The translations under genes were made by a program, and so were the position numbers. Below the pieces are notes generated by a model. The model ran no database searches and was not told where the DNA came from. It was given only the letters and a program-made list of their open reading frames with translations. Positions 26,330-35,088 of a stretch of DNA of 64,000 nt are shown here, piece by piece. Position 1 is the first letter of the stretch. The number at the start of each line of letters is the position of its first letter. The stretch lies in NCBI GenBank assembly GCA_947492955.1, contig CANLOV010000004.1, positions 248,001 to 312,000 of the forward strand. The letters are read 5' to 3'. Source of the DNA: an uncultured Cellulophaga sp. Lineage in GTDB: Bacteria > Bacteroidota > Bacteroidia > Flavobacteriales > Flavobacteriaceae.

Positions 26330-26974
26330 TTAGTTTACGTGTGCTGCTAAGTACTCCGCTGTACCTTTAGCATTTGCTTGCATAGCATCTTTACCTTCTT
26401 CCCAGTTTGCAGGACAAACTTCTCCTTTTTCTTGTACATGCGTATATGCATCAATTAAACGTAAAAACTCGCTTACGTTTCTACCTACTGGCATATGGTT
26501 AATTCCTTCATGGAAAACCGTACCTTCTTCGTCTATTAAATAGGTAGCTCTGTATGTTACGTTATCACCATCTACTGTAATTACTCCTGTTTCTTCGTTG
26601 TAGTTTTCGTTAGATATATCTAAAATACCTAAAGTAGAAGCTAAGTTTCTGTTGCTATCTGCAAGTAATGGGTAAGTAACACCTTCTATACCACCATTAT
26701 CTTTAGCTGTGCTTAACCATGCAAAATGTACTTCTGCTGTATCACAAGAAGCTCCAATAACTATTGTGTTTCTTTTTTCGAATTCTCCTAAAGCAGCTTG
26801 GAAAGCGTGTAATTCTGTTGGACATACAAATGTAAAATCTTTTGGATACCAAAATAAGATTACTTTTTTGTTGTTCTTTTTTGCTTCTTCTAAAACATTA
26901 AGTTTAAAAGTATCTCCCAATTCGTTCATTGCATTAACATCTAAACTTGGGAATTTTTTACCTACAAAAGCCAT
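26330..26974 (-). CDS. Typical 2-Cys peroxiredoxin (AhpC/Prx1 type)
   Basis: 214 residues. The peroxidatic Cys51 lies in FTFVCPTELHAF and the resolving Cys187 in GEVCPANW. SCDTAEVHFAWL and the GINHMPVGRNVSEFLRLIDA stretch complete the fold, with a C-terminal tail that can give sensitivity to over-oxidation. It reduces hydrogen and organic peroxides in the cytoplasm. It heads a peroxiredoxin-thioredoxin-DUF6952 run, and a -7 box TAAATTTG lies 34 bases upstream. Confidence 0.95.
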   Translation of the reverse strand: MAFVGKKFPSLDVNAMNELGDTFKLNVLEEAKKNNKKVILFWYPKDFTFVCPTELHAFQAALGEFEKRNTIVIGASCDTAEVHFAWLSTAKDNGGIEGVTYPLLADSNRNLASTLGILDISNENYNEETGVITVDGDNVTYRATYLIDEEGTVFHEGINHMPVGRNVSEFLRLIDAYTHVQEKGEVCPANWEEGKDAMQANAKGTAEYLAAHVN

Positions 26975-27007
26975 ATTATAATATTTATTAATTGTTTAAT
27001 TCTGGCG

Positions 27008-27015
27008 CAAATTTA
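27008..27015 (-). promoter_or_regulatory. Candidate -7 box for the peroxiredoxin operon
   Basis: TAAATTTG on the minus strand, 34 bases before the ATG; TTG candidates upstream sit at spacings of 10 and 23 bases, neither ideal. Confidence 0.45.
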
Positions 27016-27219
27016 AGGTTAAAAACAATTTTATTAAACAATAAGAATTTAAAAAACTTATAGTAAAATAGTTGTTATAAATACCATGAAAAAAGGAAGG
27101 CTATTTTTGCATAATTAAAATAAATGCGGCACTAAATTTATGGAGTTGTTGTTTTAAATCTAAATTTTTGATTTTCAATATTTTAGTTGTACTAAATATT
27201 TTTTCAATGTGAATTAAAA

Positions 27220-28620
27220 TTATTCTTTTATAATTATAAACATCTTTGATTTTTCCTTTTCTATTATTTTTAGTCTATAAAAGTCAGGTTTTAAGGTTGA
27301 AATATCAATGCTAAAGTCATTAGAAGTCCCACTTTTTATTAATTTATATTCATAATCATATATTTTATATTGAAAGTCTTTATTTGAATAATTTTTAATA
27401 TTCAATATAGTTGATATTGGATTTGGAGCAATATAAGGCTCTTTTTTAGGAGAATATACTGGGTAGATTTCATTACTTTTTATATTATTACATGATTTAT
27501 CTATGTAAAACTGAATATCATTGGTATGAGTCTTTATGTAGTTTAAACTTTTAGCTTTTTGTAAATAGATACAAGCTTTATTATAATCCTTAATATCTGA
27601 ATATATTACTCCTAAATTTTTTAGAGCATAAGAATTATTTTTATTAATACTTAGTGCTTCGTTTAAATCGCTTATTCCTTTTTCGGTTTCACCAAGTTTA
27701 TGTAATATTAACCCCCTTGTAGTGTATATGTCTCTTTCAGCTTTTCCTGAACTATAATCATAGATAGTTTTTTCACCTTCAAAAGCAATATTTATACATT
27801 TTAATGCTTTTTCATATTCTCCTATATCAGAATATAACATGCCTAATGTCCAATTTGGAAAAAATAGATTATTACCTTTTGTTATTGCTTCATTTAAGTA
27901 ATAAATAGCTAAGTTGTAAGCCTTAATTTGAAATAGATATAATCCAAAATTATATAGAAGTCTACCATCAGTAGGGGAATTTCTTACTGTTTTATATTTA
28001 TAATTTAAAGCAAAATTTTCATTTTCGTATTCTCCATAAATACTCCCTAAAATATCATATATTGTATTGTAATAATATTCAGTGTCTTTAGAATTTGCAT
28101 TCATTGAAGAAGGAATAAACTGTTTTTCAATATGTAAAAAATCATTCAATGCAAGGGTTGTGTTACCTAACCAATATCTAGCATGCGCACGGTTATAAAA
28201 ATCAGATAATGTTTTTGGGTTATAGTCAGTTCTTTCATTTACTTCATTGATTCGTTTGTGAAGATTTATTACTTTTTCTTTATTTTTTTTATTAAAGTTT
28301 ATTTTATGATCAATTCTATTTGTTAATTTTCCGTCACTAAATTGCCATGTAGTTAATTTTTGACCTAATAAATTACGTTGAAAACAATAACCATGATATA
28401 ATCCTTTTTTGAAATAAAAATTTTCGTTAGGTTTTCCAGATTTGTAGAATGTTTTTAAACTGTCAATGATATCATCTGTACCGAACCAACTTTCAGAAGA
28501 AATAACTAAATCTTTATAATATTCTCTTATAACTCTATTTTCTTGAGAGATTATTTTTGAGTTACTAGCTATTAAAAAAAGAATACTTAATACTAGAATA
28601 TACTTATAAGTAAATTTCAT
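27220..28620 (-). CDS. Secreted TPR protein with T9SS C-terminal sorting tail
   Basis: 466 residues. The signal peptide is about residues 1-26. Residues 40-105 include a MORN-like phrase (YHGYCFQRNLLGQKLTTWQF). From 120 to 385 there are TPR-like repeats (AYNLAIYYLNEAITKGNN, GEYEKALKCINIAFEGEK, GETEKGISDLNEALSINKNN, KDYNKACIYLQKAKSL). The last 78 residues (PNPIST at about 399, then YKIYDYEYKLIKSGTSN and FSIDISTLKPDFYRLKI, with final MFIIIKE) are a type A T9SS sorting domain. The protein should be secreted through the outer membrane. Its ATG is five bases after the nhaC stop, so they are probably co-transcribed. Confidence 0.82.
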   Translation of the reverse strand: MKFTYKYILVLSILFLIASNSKIISQENRVIREYYKDLVISSESWFGTDDIIDSLKTFYKSGKPNENFYFKKGLYHGYCFQRNLLGQKLTTWQFSDGKLTNRIDHKINFNKKNKEKVINLHKRINEVNERTDYNPKTLSDFYNRAHARYWLGNTTLALNDFLHIEKQFIPSSMNANSKDTEYYYNTIYDILGSIYGEYENENFALNYKYKTVRNSPTDGRLLYNFGLYLFQIKAYNLAIYYLNEAITKGNNLFFPNWTLGMLYSDIGEYEKALKCINIAFEGEKTIYDYSSGKAERDIYTTRGLILHKLGETEKGISDLNEALSINKNNSYALKNLGVIYSDIKDYNKACIYLQKAKSLNYIKTHTNDIQFYIDKSCNNIKSNEIYPVYSPKKEPYIAPNPISTILNIKNYSNKDFQYKIYDYEYKLIKSGTSNDFSIDISTLKPDFYRLKIIEKEKSKMFIIIKE

Positions 28621-28625
28621 TTTAA

Positions 28626-30287
28626 TTATTTATCACGAACTATTAATTGTTTGATCTTAATATTTAAAGCCGCAAATAATAATGTAGTGAAAGGGCTTAA
28701 CCAGTTAAAAATGGCATATAGTGCATAATCAAATACACTTACCCCTAAAACACCAGATTGGTAAGCGCCACAAGTATTCCAAGGAATTAGTACAGAAGTA
28801 ACTGTACCAGAATCTTCTAGTGTTCTGCTTAAATTCTCAGGAGCCAAACCTTTATCATTATAGGCTTTTTTAAACATTTTACCAGGAATTACTAAAGCAA
28901 GGTATTGATCACTGGCTATGGTGTTTAACCCCAAGCACGCTAATACTGTAGTAGCAAATAAACCAAATACACTTGTAGCAACAGCTAATAAGGATGCTGT
29001 TATTTTAGATAATGCACCTATAGCATCCATAATACCACCAAAAACCATAGCGCAACAAATTAGGTAAATGGTCCAAAGCATGCCTTTCATACCACCAGCG
29101 CTAAACAGTTTTTTAAGTCTTTTAATTGTGATTAGTTTTTTTATGTTCTCAACTTTATAATTTAAAATTGTATTAGGTACATTTTCTTTAAAAAATAATT
29201 TTTGAAGTTCTTTATCTGAAAATATTTTCTTTAAATCATCATCATTAAATAAGGTTTTTAAATCTTTATCTGATTTTAGCATTGTTAGCTCATCTTTAGA
29301 AAAAGTAGAAACATATTCAGTATTATCAATTTTGATATTAGTGTCAATAAAAATTGCATTGAAAACACTTGTGACTTCAGATTTATTTAAATTTTTTAAA
29401 ACACTTGGTTGAAAAATCATTGAAAAAACAGCAGCTAAGCCAATACCAGCACCAAGGGCAATAAGGGGTCTTACTTTAAATAGGATTAATAATATAACAG
29501 CTGCAGGTACAATAAAAAGATAAGGGGTAATATTAAAACTAGAATTTATAGTTTGCATTATAAATTCTGTGTTTGCGCTACCAGTTGTGTCCATATTAAA
29601 ACTAATGATGGTAAAAACGATTAAAGTAATAAGTATGGTTGGTATCGTTGTAATAGCCATATACCTTATATGAGTATATAAATCGGTACCTGCCATTGCT
29701 GGTGCAAGGTTGGTAGTATCGCTCAAAGGAGACATTTTATCTCCAAAATAAGCACCAGATATAACTGCACCGGCAATCATTCCTGTGGGTATTCCCAAGG
29801 CGGTTCCAATACCTACTAAAGCAATACCAACAGTAGCAGAGGTAGTCCAAGAACTTCCAGTAGCAATAGAAATTATAGCAGCAATAATTACAGATGCTGG
29901 TAAAAATATAGTTGGATTTAATATTTGTAAGCCATAATAAACCATTGCAGGTATAATACCACTAATAAGCCAAGTACCTGCCAGAGCACCTACTAAAAAT
30001 AATATCATTATGGGAACAAATACACTTTTTATATTTTCTAGTATTTCTTTGCCCATTGTAATTACAGAGGTTTTATACATAAAACCAACAATAGCAGCAA
30101 TAGCCCCACCAATTAAGAGTATAAACTGATTAGAATAGGCACCTAATGCTTCACCGTCAGCAAAAAAGATGTTGTATGCTAACATTAGCATTAATAAAAA
30201 AACGGGAATTAATGATGCTACAATATTTAACTCCTTATTCTCTACGATATTTTCATTCACAGGGTCGGAGGTCATATTGTTTTTCAT
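28626..30287 (-). CDS. nhaC: NhaC-family Na+/H+ antiporter with an inserted repeat loop
   Basis: 553 residues with about twelve membrane helices. Family signs are ATGSSWTTSATVGIALVGIG, SGAYFGDKMSPLSDTTNLAPA and the C-terminal LEDSGTVTSVLIPWNTCGAYQ. It exchanges Na+ for H+ across the inner membrane. Unusual is a charged insertion at about residues 310-395 between two membrane helices, where relatives I know go almost directly to the SGGM stretch (here SAGGM). The insertion contains 9-residue units such as DLKTLFNDD, DLKKIFSDK and ELQKLFFKE. A good promoter lies 53 bases upstream of the ATG. It is followed at once by the TPR/T9SS gene. Confidence 0.9.
   Translation of the reverse strand: MKNNMTSDPVNENIVENKELNIVASLIPVFLLMLMLAYNIFFADGEALGAYSNQFILLIGGAIAAIVGFMYKTSVITMGKEILENIKSVFVPIMILFLVGALAGTWLISGIIPAMVYYGLQILNPTIFLPASVIIAAIISIATGSSWTTSATVGIALVGIGTALGIPTGMIAGAVISGAYFGDKMSPLSDTTNLAPAMAGTDLYTHIRYMAITTIPTILITLIVFTIISFNMDTTGSANTEFIMQTINSSFNITPYLFIVPAAVILLILFKVRPLIALGAGIGLAAVFSMIFQPSVLKNLNKSEVTSVFNAIFIDTNIKIDNTEYVSTFSKDELTMLKSDKDLKTLFNDDDLKKIFSDKELQKLFFKENVPNTILNYKVENIKKLITIKRLKKLFSAGGMKGMLWTIYLICCAMVFGGIMDAIGALSKITASLLAVATSVFGLFATTVLACLGLNTIASDQYLALVIPGKMFKKAYNDKGLAPENLSRTLEDSGTVTSVLIPWNTCGAYQSGVLGVSVFDYALYAIFNWLSPFTTLLFAALNIKIKQLIVRDK
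29097..29294 (-). repeat. Coding 27-bp repeat units in the nhaC insertion
   Basis: Successive 9-residue units (ELTMLKSDK, DLKTLFNDD, DLKKIFSDK, ELQKLFFKE) and, after twelve residues, NIKKLITIK and RLKKLFSAG. The period is seen at the protein level; the DNA copies have diverged. Confidence 0.65.
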
Positions 30288-30339
30288 GCAAAAAAAGAAT
30301 TAGTTATCTTGTAATATTACGATTTTGACTATTGTTGTG

Positions 30340-30370
30340 CAAATTGATAAAACTCATTTGTGTTATCAAT
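30340..30370 (-). promoter_or_regulatory. Promoter of nhaC
   Basis: On the minus strand: ATTG, 19-base spacer, TCAATTTG (one mismatch to TAnnTTTG). Confidence 0.5.
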
Positions 30371-30474
30371 AAACTAAACTATATATTGTTACACGAAATA
30401 CAATAAACAATTGTTTATATTAGATAGTCACAAAAACACTTGTGCAATGTTGTATTTTTATCTGTGATGCGCTG

Positions 30475-30503
30475 TTGTATACAGAAAAATAGCAGTAATT
30501 TTA
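30475..30503 (+). promoter_or_regulatory. Candidate promoter of lpd
   Basis: GTTG, 18-base spacer, TAATTTTA (last base differs from the consensus), 30 bases before the ATG. Confidence 0.35.
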
Positions 30504-30532
30504 CATTAATTATAATATAATAATATTGATTT

Positions 30533-31939
30533 ATGAGTTCATTTGATGTTGCCGTTATAGGCTCTGGTCCTGGTGGGTATGTTGCAGCTATTCGTTGTGC
30601 GCAATTAGGGATGAAAACAGCACTAATAGAGAAATACTCAACTCTAGGGGGTACATGTCTTAATGTTGGTTGTATACCTTCTAAAGCATTACTAGATTCT
30701 TCGCATCATTATGAAGATGCAGTAAAACATTTTAACGATCACGGAATAGAAGTTTCTGGTGAAGTAAAAGTGAATTTAGAAAAAATGATTGCTCGTAAGC
30801 AAGGGGTTGTAGATATGACTACTAAGGGTATTCAGTTTTTAATGGATAAAAACAAAATTACTGTTTTTGAAGGCTTAGGTAGTTTTAAAGATGCTACACA
30901 TATAGATATAAAAAAGAACGATGGGGCTACAGAAACCATAGAAGCTAAAAATACTATTATTGCAACTGGCTCTAAACCATCAACATTACCTTTTATTACG
31001 TTAGATAAGAAAAGAGTTATTACTTCTACAGAAGCTTTAGAATTAAAAGAAATACCAAAACACTTAGTTGTTATAGGAGGTGGCGTTATTGGCTTGGAAT
31101 TAGGACAAGTATATAAAAGGCTAGGAGCAGAAGTTACTGTGGTAGAATACGCAAATCGTATTATTCCAGGGATGGATGCAGGACTTTCCAAAGAGCTAAT
31201 GAAAGCGATGAAGAAGCAGAAAGTTAAATTTAATCTTTCTCATAAAGTAAAGTCAGTTGTAGCTAAAGGAAAAGAGGTTATTATTAAAGCAGATGATAAA
31301 AAAGGAGAAGAAGTAACAATCTCTGGAGATTATTGTTTAGTTGCTGTTGGTAGAAGACCTTTTACAGACGGATTAAATTTAGATGCTGCAGGTGTAAAAT
31401 TAGATGATAGGGGTAGGGTAGATGTTAATGCGCATTTACAAACCAATGTCGCTAATATATATGCTATTGGTGATGTTATTAAAGGAGCAATGTTAGCACA
31501 TAAGGCGGAAGAAGAAGGAACTTTAGTTGCAGAAATATTAGCAGGACAAAAACCACATATAGATTATAATTTAATTCCTGGAGTTGTTTATACTTGGCCA
31601 GAGGTTGCTGCTGTTGGTAAAACAGAAGAAGAATTAAAAGAAGCTGGTGTGGCTTACAAAACAGGACAATTTCCAATGCGTGCTTTAGGGCGTTCTAGAG
31701 CTAGTGGGGATGTAGATGGATTTGTAAAGATATTAGCAGATAAAACTACAGATGAAGTTTTAGGAGTACATATGATTGGAGCACGTTGTGCAGATTTAAT
31801 TTCAGAAGCTGTTACAGCAATGGAATTTAGAGCATCTGCGGAGGATATATCACGTATGAGTCATGCACACCCAACATATTCAGAAGCTGTAAAAGAAGCT
31901 GCATTAGCGGCAACAGAAGATAGAGCTTTACACGTTTAA
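30533..31939 (+). CDS. lpd: Dihydrolipoyl dehydrogenase
   Basis: 468 residues. FAD-binding GSGPGGYVAAIRCAQLG at the N-terminus, redox disulfide in GGTCLNVGCIPSK (Cys42, Cys47), NAD-binding GGGVIGLELGQVYKRLGAEV, second FAD motif IYAIGDVIKGAMLAHKAEEE, and the catalytic His/Glu pair in HAHPTYSEAVKEAA. It reoxidises lipoamide in 2-oxoacid dehydrogenase complexes. The fused E1 gene 13 kb downstream is a possible partner. It is monocistronic with its own strong terminator. The second residue block (SSFDVAVIGSGPGG) fits the chosen start. Confidence 0.97.
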   Translation: MSSFDVAVIGSGPGGYVAAIRCAQLGMKTALIEKYSTLGGTCLNVGCIPSKALLDSSHHYEDAVKHFNDHGIEVSGEVKVNLEKMIARKQGVVDMTTKGIQFLMDKNKITVFEGLGSFKDATHIDIKKNDGATETIEAKNTIIATGSKPSTLPFITLDKKRVITSTEALELKEIPKHLVVIGGGVIGLELGQVYKRLGAEVTVVEYANRIIPGMDAGLSKELMKAMKKQKVKFNLSHKVKSVVAKGKEVIIKADDKKGEEVTISGDYCLVAVGRRPFTDGLNLDAAGVKLDDRGRVDVNAHLQTNVANIYAIGDVIKGAMLAHKAEEEGTLVAEILAGQKPHIDYNLIPGVVYTWPEVAAVGKTEEELKEAGVAYKTGQFPMRALGRSRASGDVDGFVKILADKTTDEVLGVHMIGARCADLISEAVTAMEFRASAEDISRMSHAHPTYSEAVKEAALAATEDRALHV

Positions 31940-31956
31940 AATAAATTACATACATA

Positions 31957-31985
31957 AAAAAGAGCAACCTAAGGTTGCTCTTTTT
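31957..31985 (+). terminator. Terminator of lpd
   Basis: AAAAAGAGCAACCT and AGGTTGCTCTTTTT about a single central base. Confidence 0.88.
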
Positions 31986-32097
31986 GTTTATAAGCATTAG
32001 GATAAATAATTTATCCTTAGCGTGGTCTTTACAAGAGACAAGGTAGTCTAAAGTATCTTTATTAGCATAAAAGATAGCTGGCTTTCCTTGTTATTAA

Positions 32098-32658
32098 TTA
32101 TAAATTTTCTACTGCAATAACATCAGCTAGTTCTAAATCTTCATCTATACCATTGTTTATAGGCATAGAATTTTTTAATTCATTAAACTTTTTTATTTGC
32201 TCTAGTTCATCTTCATCACCAGAAAAATAAGGAAATACATCTATAATTGGAGATTCTGATATTGCTGGTATGGTAAACTCACTTAAGGTATCTTTTAATA
32301 CTTTAAACGTATTTTCATAAGCTTCTTTTACATCATTAGCTTGTACTAGTAAATATTGATTTGTTTTTCTTTCTTTACCACTTTCCTCATCAAAAGCAAT
32401 TAGTGACACTTTAGATTTAAACCATCTGTCCGAATTCTCAAATGGGTGTATTTCGGCGTAGTTAGCAACTTTTATATTTGTAATCTTAATTTCATCGCTA
32501 TCACTTAAATAAGCCGATACTTCTTTTGTAATTCTGCTTTCTGCCTCGGTGTAAGAAATGGCATCTACAAGAAAAGGTTCAGTTTTTACTTTTTGCATAC
32601 CAGATGCTTCATCTAATTTTCTATATTTCACCTTACATTCATACCAAGTAGCACTCAT
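32098..32658 (-). CDS. DUF4494 domain-containing protein
   Basis: 186 residues. The start MSATWYECKVKYRKLDEASG and the phrase PFLVDAISYTEAESRITKEV are the DUF4494 pattern seen across Bacteroidota. The second half repeats the theme (WFKSKVSLIAFDEESGKERK, QYLLVQANDVKEAYENTF), so the protein looks like two copies of one strand-helix unit. It is cytoplasmic, without signal or membrane segment. The function is unknown. Single gene, convergent with lpd. Confidence 0.85.
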   Translation of the reverse strand: MSATWYECKVKYRKLDEASGMQKVKTEPFLVDAISYTEAESRITKEVSAYLSDSDEIKITNIKVANYAEIHPFENSDRWFKSKVSLIAFDEESGKERKTNQYLLVQANDVKEAYENTFKVLKDTLSEFTIPAISESPIIDVFPYFSGDEDELEQIKKFNELKNSMPINNGIDEDLELADVIAVENL

Positions 32659-32828
32659 ATCTTTTATATTTTAAAAGCGCCAAATATAGAATTTAGGAGT
32701 ATTAAAAAAGTAAAAAAAGAGAATAGATATTCACAATTTTAACGAGTATATTGTATCTCTTTTATCTTTAATTAGTTAGCAGCAATAAAGAGCTGCATTA
32801 TAAATTTGACGCTACTTTTATAAAAAAC

Positions 32829-32856
32829 AAACCTGTAAAGTTATCTTTACAGGTTT
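32829..32856 (-). terminator. Terminator of the 128-residue exported protein gene
   Basis: AAACCTGTAAAG / CTTTACAGGTTT with a four-base loop, followed on the minus strand by TTGTTTTTT. Confidence 0.85.
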
Positions 32857-32878
32857 TTATATACAGAGTTGTATATAA

Positions 32879-33265
32879 CTACTCTTTTTTACTCTCTTCG
32901 GCTTTTTCTTTAAGTTTTCTGTGCTTTTTTATTGATTCATTATAGATTATGAATTTCATTTTCTGAATCTCATTTTTTATCTTAAATTCTATTTCATCAT
33001 TAGAAGAAAGATATTCTCCTTGGTAAATATAATCCCCATCTTCTTCATCTAACCTTAATTTAACTTTTTCTCCTATAGCATTAGCAGTCTCTACCACTAG
33101 GTATACTATTTTATCTTCTACTCTTGCGCTTGTAATTCGTTCTCCATCCATATTTTCAAAATACATTTCTTTAAATTCTGGAGATGGTTTCTCTTTTTTT
33201 TGAGCGCTTAAGGCTGTAGTTACTAATATTAAAAATACTGTGGTTAAAATTCTAAATTGTTTCAT
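32879..33265 (-). CDS. Hypothetical exported protein, 128 residues
   Basis: Signal peptide MKQFRILTTVFLILVTTALSAQ. The mature part is highly charged: a beta-rich centre (VEDKIVYLVVETANAIGEKVKLRLDEEDGDYIYQGEY, given here only as a description of alternating strands) and a C-terminal Lys/Glu helix. I do not recognise a family. The layout, with a strand pattern around a G-E-K-V-x-L-x-L-D core, recalls small bacterial Ig-like or TssD-like folds, but this is a loose impression. It stands alone between DUF4494 and the LRR protein. Confidence 0.65.
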   Translation of the reverse strand: MKQFRILTTVFLILVTTALSAQKKEKPSPEFKEMYFENMDGERITSARVEDKIVYLVVETANAIGEKVKLRLDEEDGDYIYQGEYLSSNDEIEFKIKNEIQKMKFIIYNESIKKHRKLKEKAEESKKE

Positions 33266-33388
33266 TATTGTTTTTTTAGTAAATATATGTGTGTAATAGT
33301 TTTTGTTGTATGCTTTAACCTATATCTGTAGCGCATGATTTTATATCCGATACCATTTTTAGGTATTAAATAAACTTAAGATGTATAC

Positions 33389-34627
33389 TTACAAATTAAT
33401 CTTTGCCTTTGAGTTTAGTTTTTTTATTCTCTTTTTTTCTGCTTCGGAAAACTTATTACCTTTAAGCGTTAGTTTTTCTAGACTAATTAATTTACTTATA
33501 TCTAAAGAGAAATTTGTGAGTTCATTTTCTTCAACATATAACCTTTCTAATTTTGTTAATTTTTCTATACTTAAAGGCAAGTATTGTAATTTATTGTTAT
33601 TAATATTTAAATGTCTTAAATTAATAAGTTTATCTATTTCTTTAGGAATACTTGTTAGTTGGTTGCCATTAAGACTTAGGGATTTTAACTTTATTAATAA
33701 ATCTATTGTTTTTGGAACAGTTTTTAATTGGTTTTTTTTTATATGAAGCCCTGTTAAGCTACTTATATTTCCTATTTCGTTAGGAATATTAGTTATTTGA
33801 TTTTCATTAATTGAAAAGAAACTAAGCTTGGTTAATTTTTCAATTTCTTTAGGTATACTTGTTAATTCATTATTGTTAATACTAAACCATTTTAAGTTAG
33901 ATAGTATACCAATTTCTTTAGGGATATTTTTTAATTTATTATCATTTAAATTAAAATTATTCAATTTTGTTAAGGCTAATATTCCTTTAGGAAAAATAGA
34001 TAGTTTATTTTTTTCTAGAAAAAGTAATTCTAAGTTAGCTAGTTGCTCAATTTCTACAGGAAGTTCTATTAAATTATTGTTATTAAGCTCAAGAACTTTT
34101 AATTGTTTTAGTAGCCCTATTTCTGGAGGTAAGCTTATAAGATTATTATGCTTTAAATGGAGGTTTTTTAAATTGATTAACAATCCAATTTCTATAGGAA
34201 GTCTTGTTAGTTCGTTCTCGTTTAAATAAAGAGCATTAAGTTTTTTTAATTGCCCTATTTCATCAGGAAGTGTTATTAATTTATTAGCTCTAAGGTTTAG
34301 AATTTTTAAATTAATTAACTGTCCTATTTCGTTAGGAAGTAGAGTTAATTTGTTTTCTTTTAAATTTAGGGTTCTTAAGTTTTCTAATTGTCCAATTTCA
34401 TTAGGAAGCATTGTTAACTTATTTCCTTTAAGCTTAAGTCTTCTTAAATGAGTTAAATTGCCTATCGTAGTGGGTAAACTTGTTAAATTTTGATTAGATA
34501 AATCTAATTCATATACTTTATCTGCATTTTTAAGCGCTTTTTTTAAAGAATAATATATTTTTCCCTTTTGAGCAATTAGGCTATGTACTCCAAAAAAAAG
34601 TATAAATAGTAAAAGTATTTTCTTCAT
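33389..34627 (-). CDS. Exported leucine-rich-repeat protein
   Basis: 412 residues. Signal peptide MKKILLLFILFFGVHSLIAQ, then a short helical cap, then about fifteen 23-residue leucine-rich repeats of the form LPxEIGxLxNLxxLxLxxNxL covering residues 38-400. The repeats are regular, without islands, so the domain is one solenoid. This is the LRR type familiar from Leptospira and plant-like bacterial proteins. A C-terminal basic tail (KKRIKKLNSKAKINL) follows, with no T9SS tail or membrane anchor. It is exported at least to the periplasm and probably binds a protein or glycan ligand. Frames on the opposite strand are by-products of the repeats. Confidence 0.88.
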   Translation of the reverse strand: MKKILLLFILFFGVHSLIAQKGKIYYSLKKALKNADKVYELDLSNQNLTSLPTTIGNLTHLRRLKLKGNKLTMLPNEIGQLENLRTLNLKENKLTLLPNEIGQLINLKILNLRANKLITLPDEIGQLKKLNALYLNENELTRLPIEIGLLINLKNLHLKHNNLISLPPEIGLLKQLKVLELNNNNLIELPVEIEQLANLELLFLEKNKLSIFPKGILALTKLNNFNLNDNKLKNIPKEIGILSNLKWFSINNNELTSIPKEIEKLTKLSFFSINENQITNIPNEIGNISSLTGLHIKKNQLKTVPKTIDLLIKLKSLSLNGNQLTSIPKEIDKLINLRHLNINNNKLQYLPLSIEKLTKLERLYVEENELTNFSLDISKLISLEKLTLKGNKFSEAEKKRIKKLNSKAKINL

Positions 34628-35088
34628 GTTTCAGTTTTTTACAATCTAAAAATAGTATCAAAGTCTCTTTAGCTTTATAAGAAACTTATATTTGATATAA
34701 TTGGATGTATATTCGAAGAAAGAGATATATTTATAAAAGATAATCTAAATTAGATAGACCTAACAGTTATAGAAAACATAAACGATTTAAAATTAGGTGT
34801 CACAATAAAATAGTTGTTTTTTATTAAGACAATTATTTTTACATTTGTTATACGATATATTAAGTCAGAGTTTCTTATAGAAAATTGTATCTTATTTATG
34901 AAGTTATTGAATATTTTAGTTTTGAAAATATTCTATTGTAAAATAAAACATAACATAACAATATGTTCATATATTGATTTATATAATAGACAAAGATTTA
35001 AAATAATATTAAATAGGTTTCAATTTTATAAATTAAGTATTCATAATACTTTATAAATAACAAGCTTCACTTTAAAATTAAAAGAATA
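34628..35088. other. AT-rich intergenic stretch, 461 bases
   Basis: Extremely AT-rich. An 80-codon frame on the plus strand (34814-35056) has poor codon choice and no recognisable protein features, so I do not call it. It should contain the promoters of the divergent LRR and 35089 genes, but no convincing box was seen. Confidence 0.4.

Noticed and set aside
27102-27109. TATTTTTG box on the plus strand
   Set aside because: No plus-strand gene follows; the next genes are on the minus strand.
33381-34229. Long open frames on the plus strand opposite the LRR gene
   Set aside because: They mirror the repeats of the LRR gene and encode no recognisable protein.
34814-35056. Plus-strand frame of 80 codons in the gap before 35089
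   Set aside because: Very AT-rich sequence, Ile/Phe/Lys-dominated translation without any domain or likely start context.
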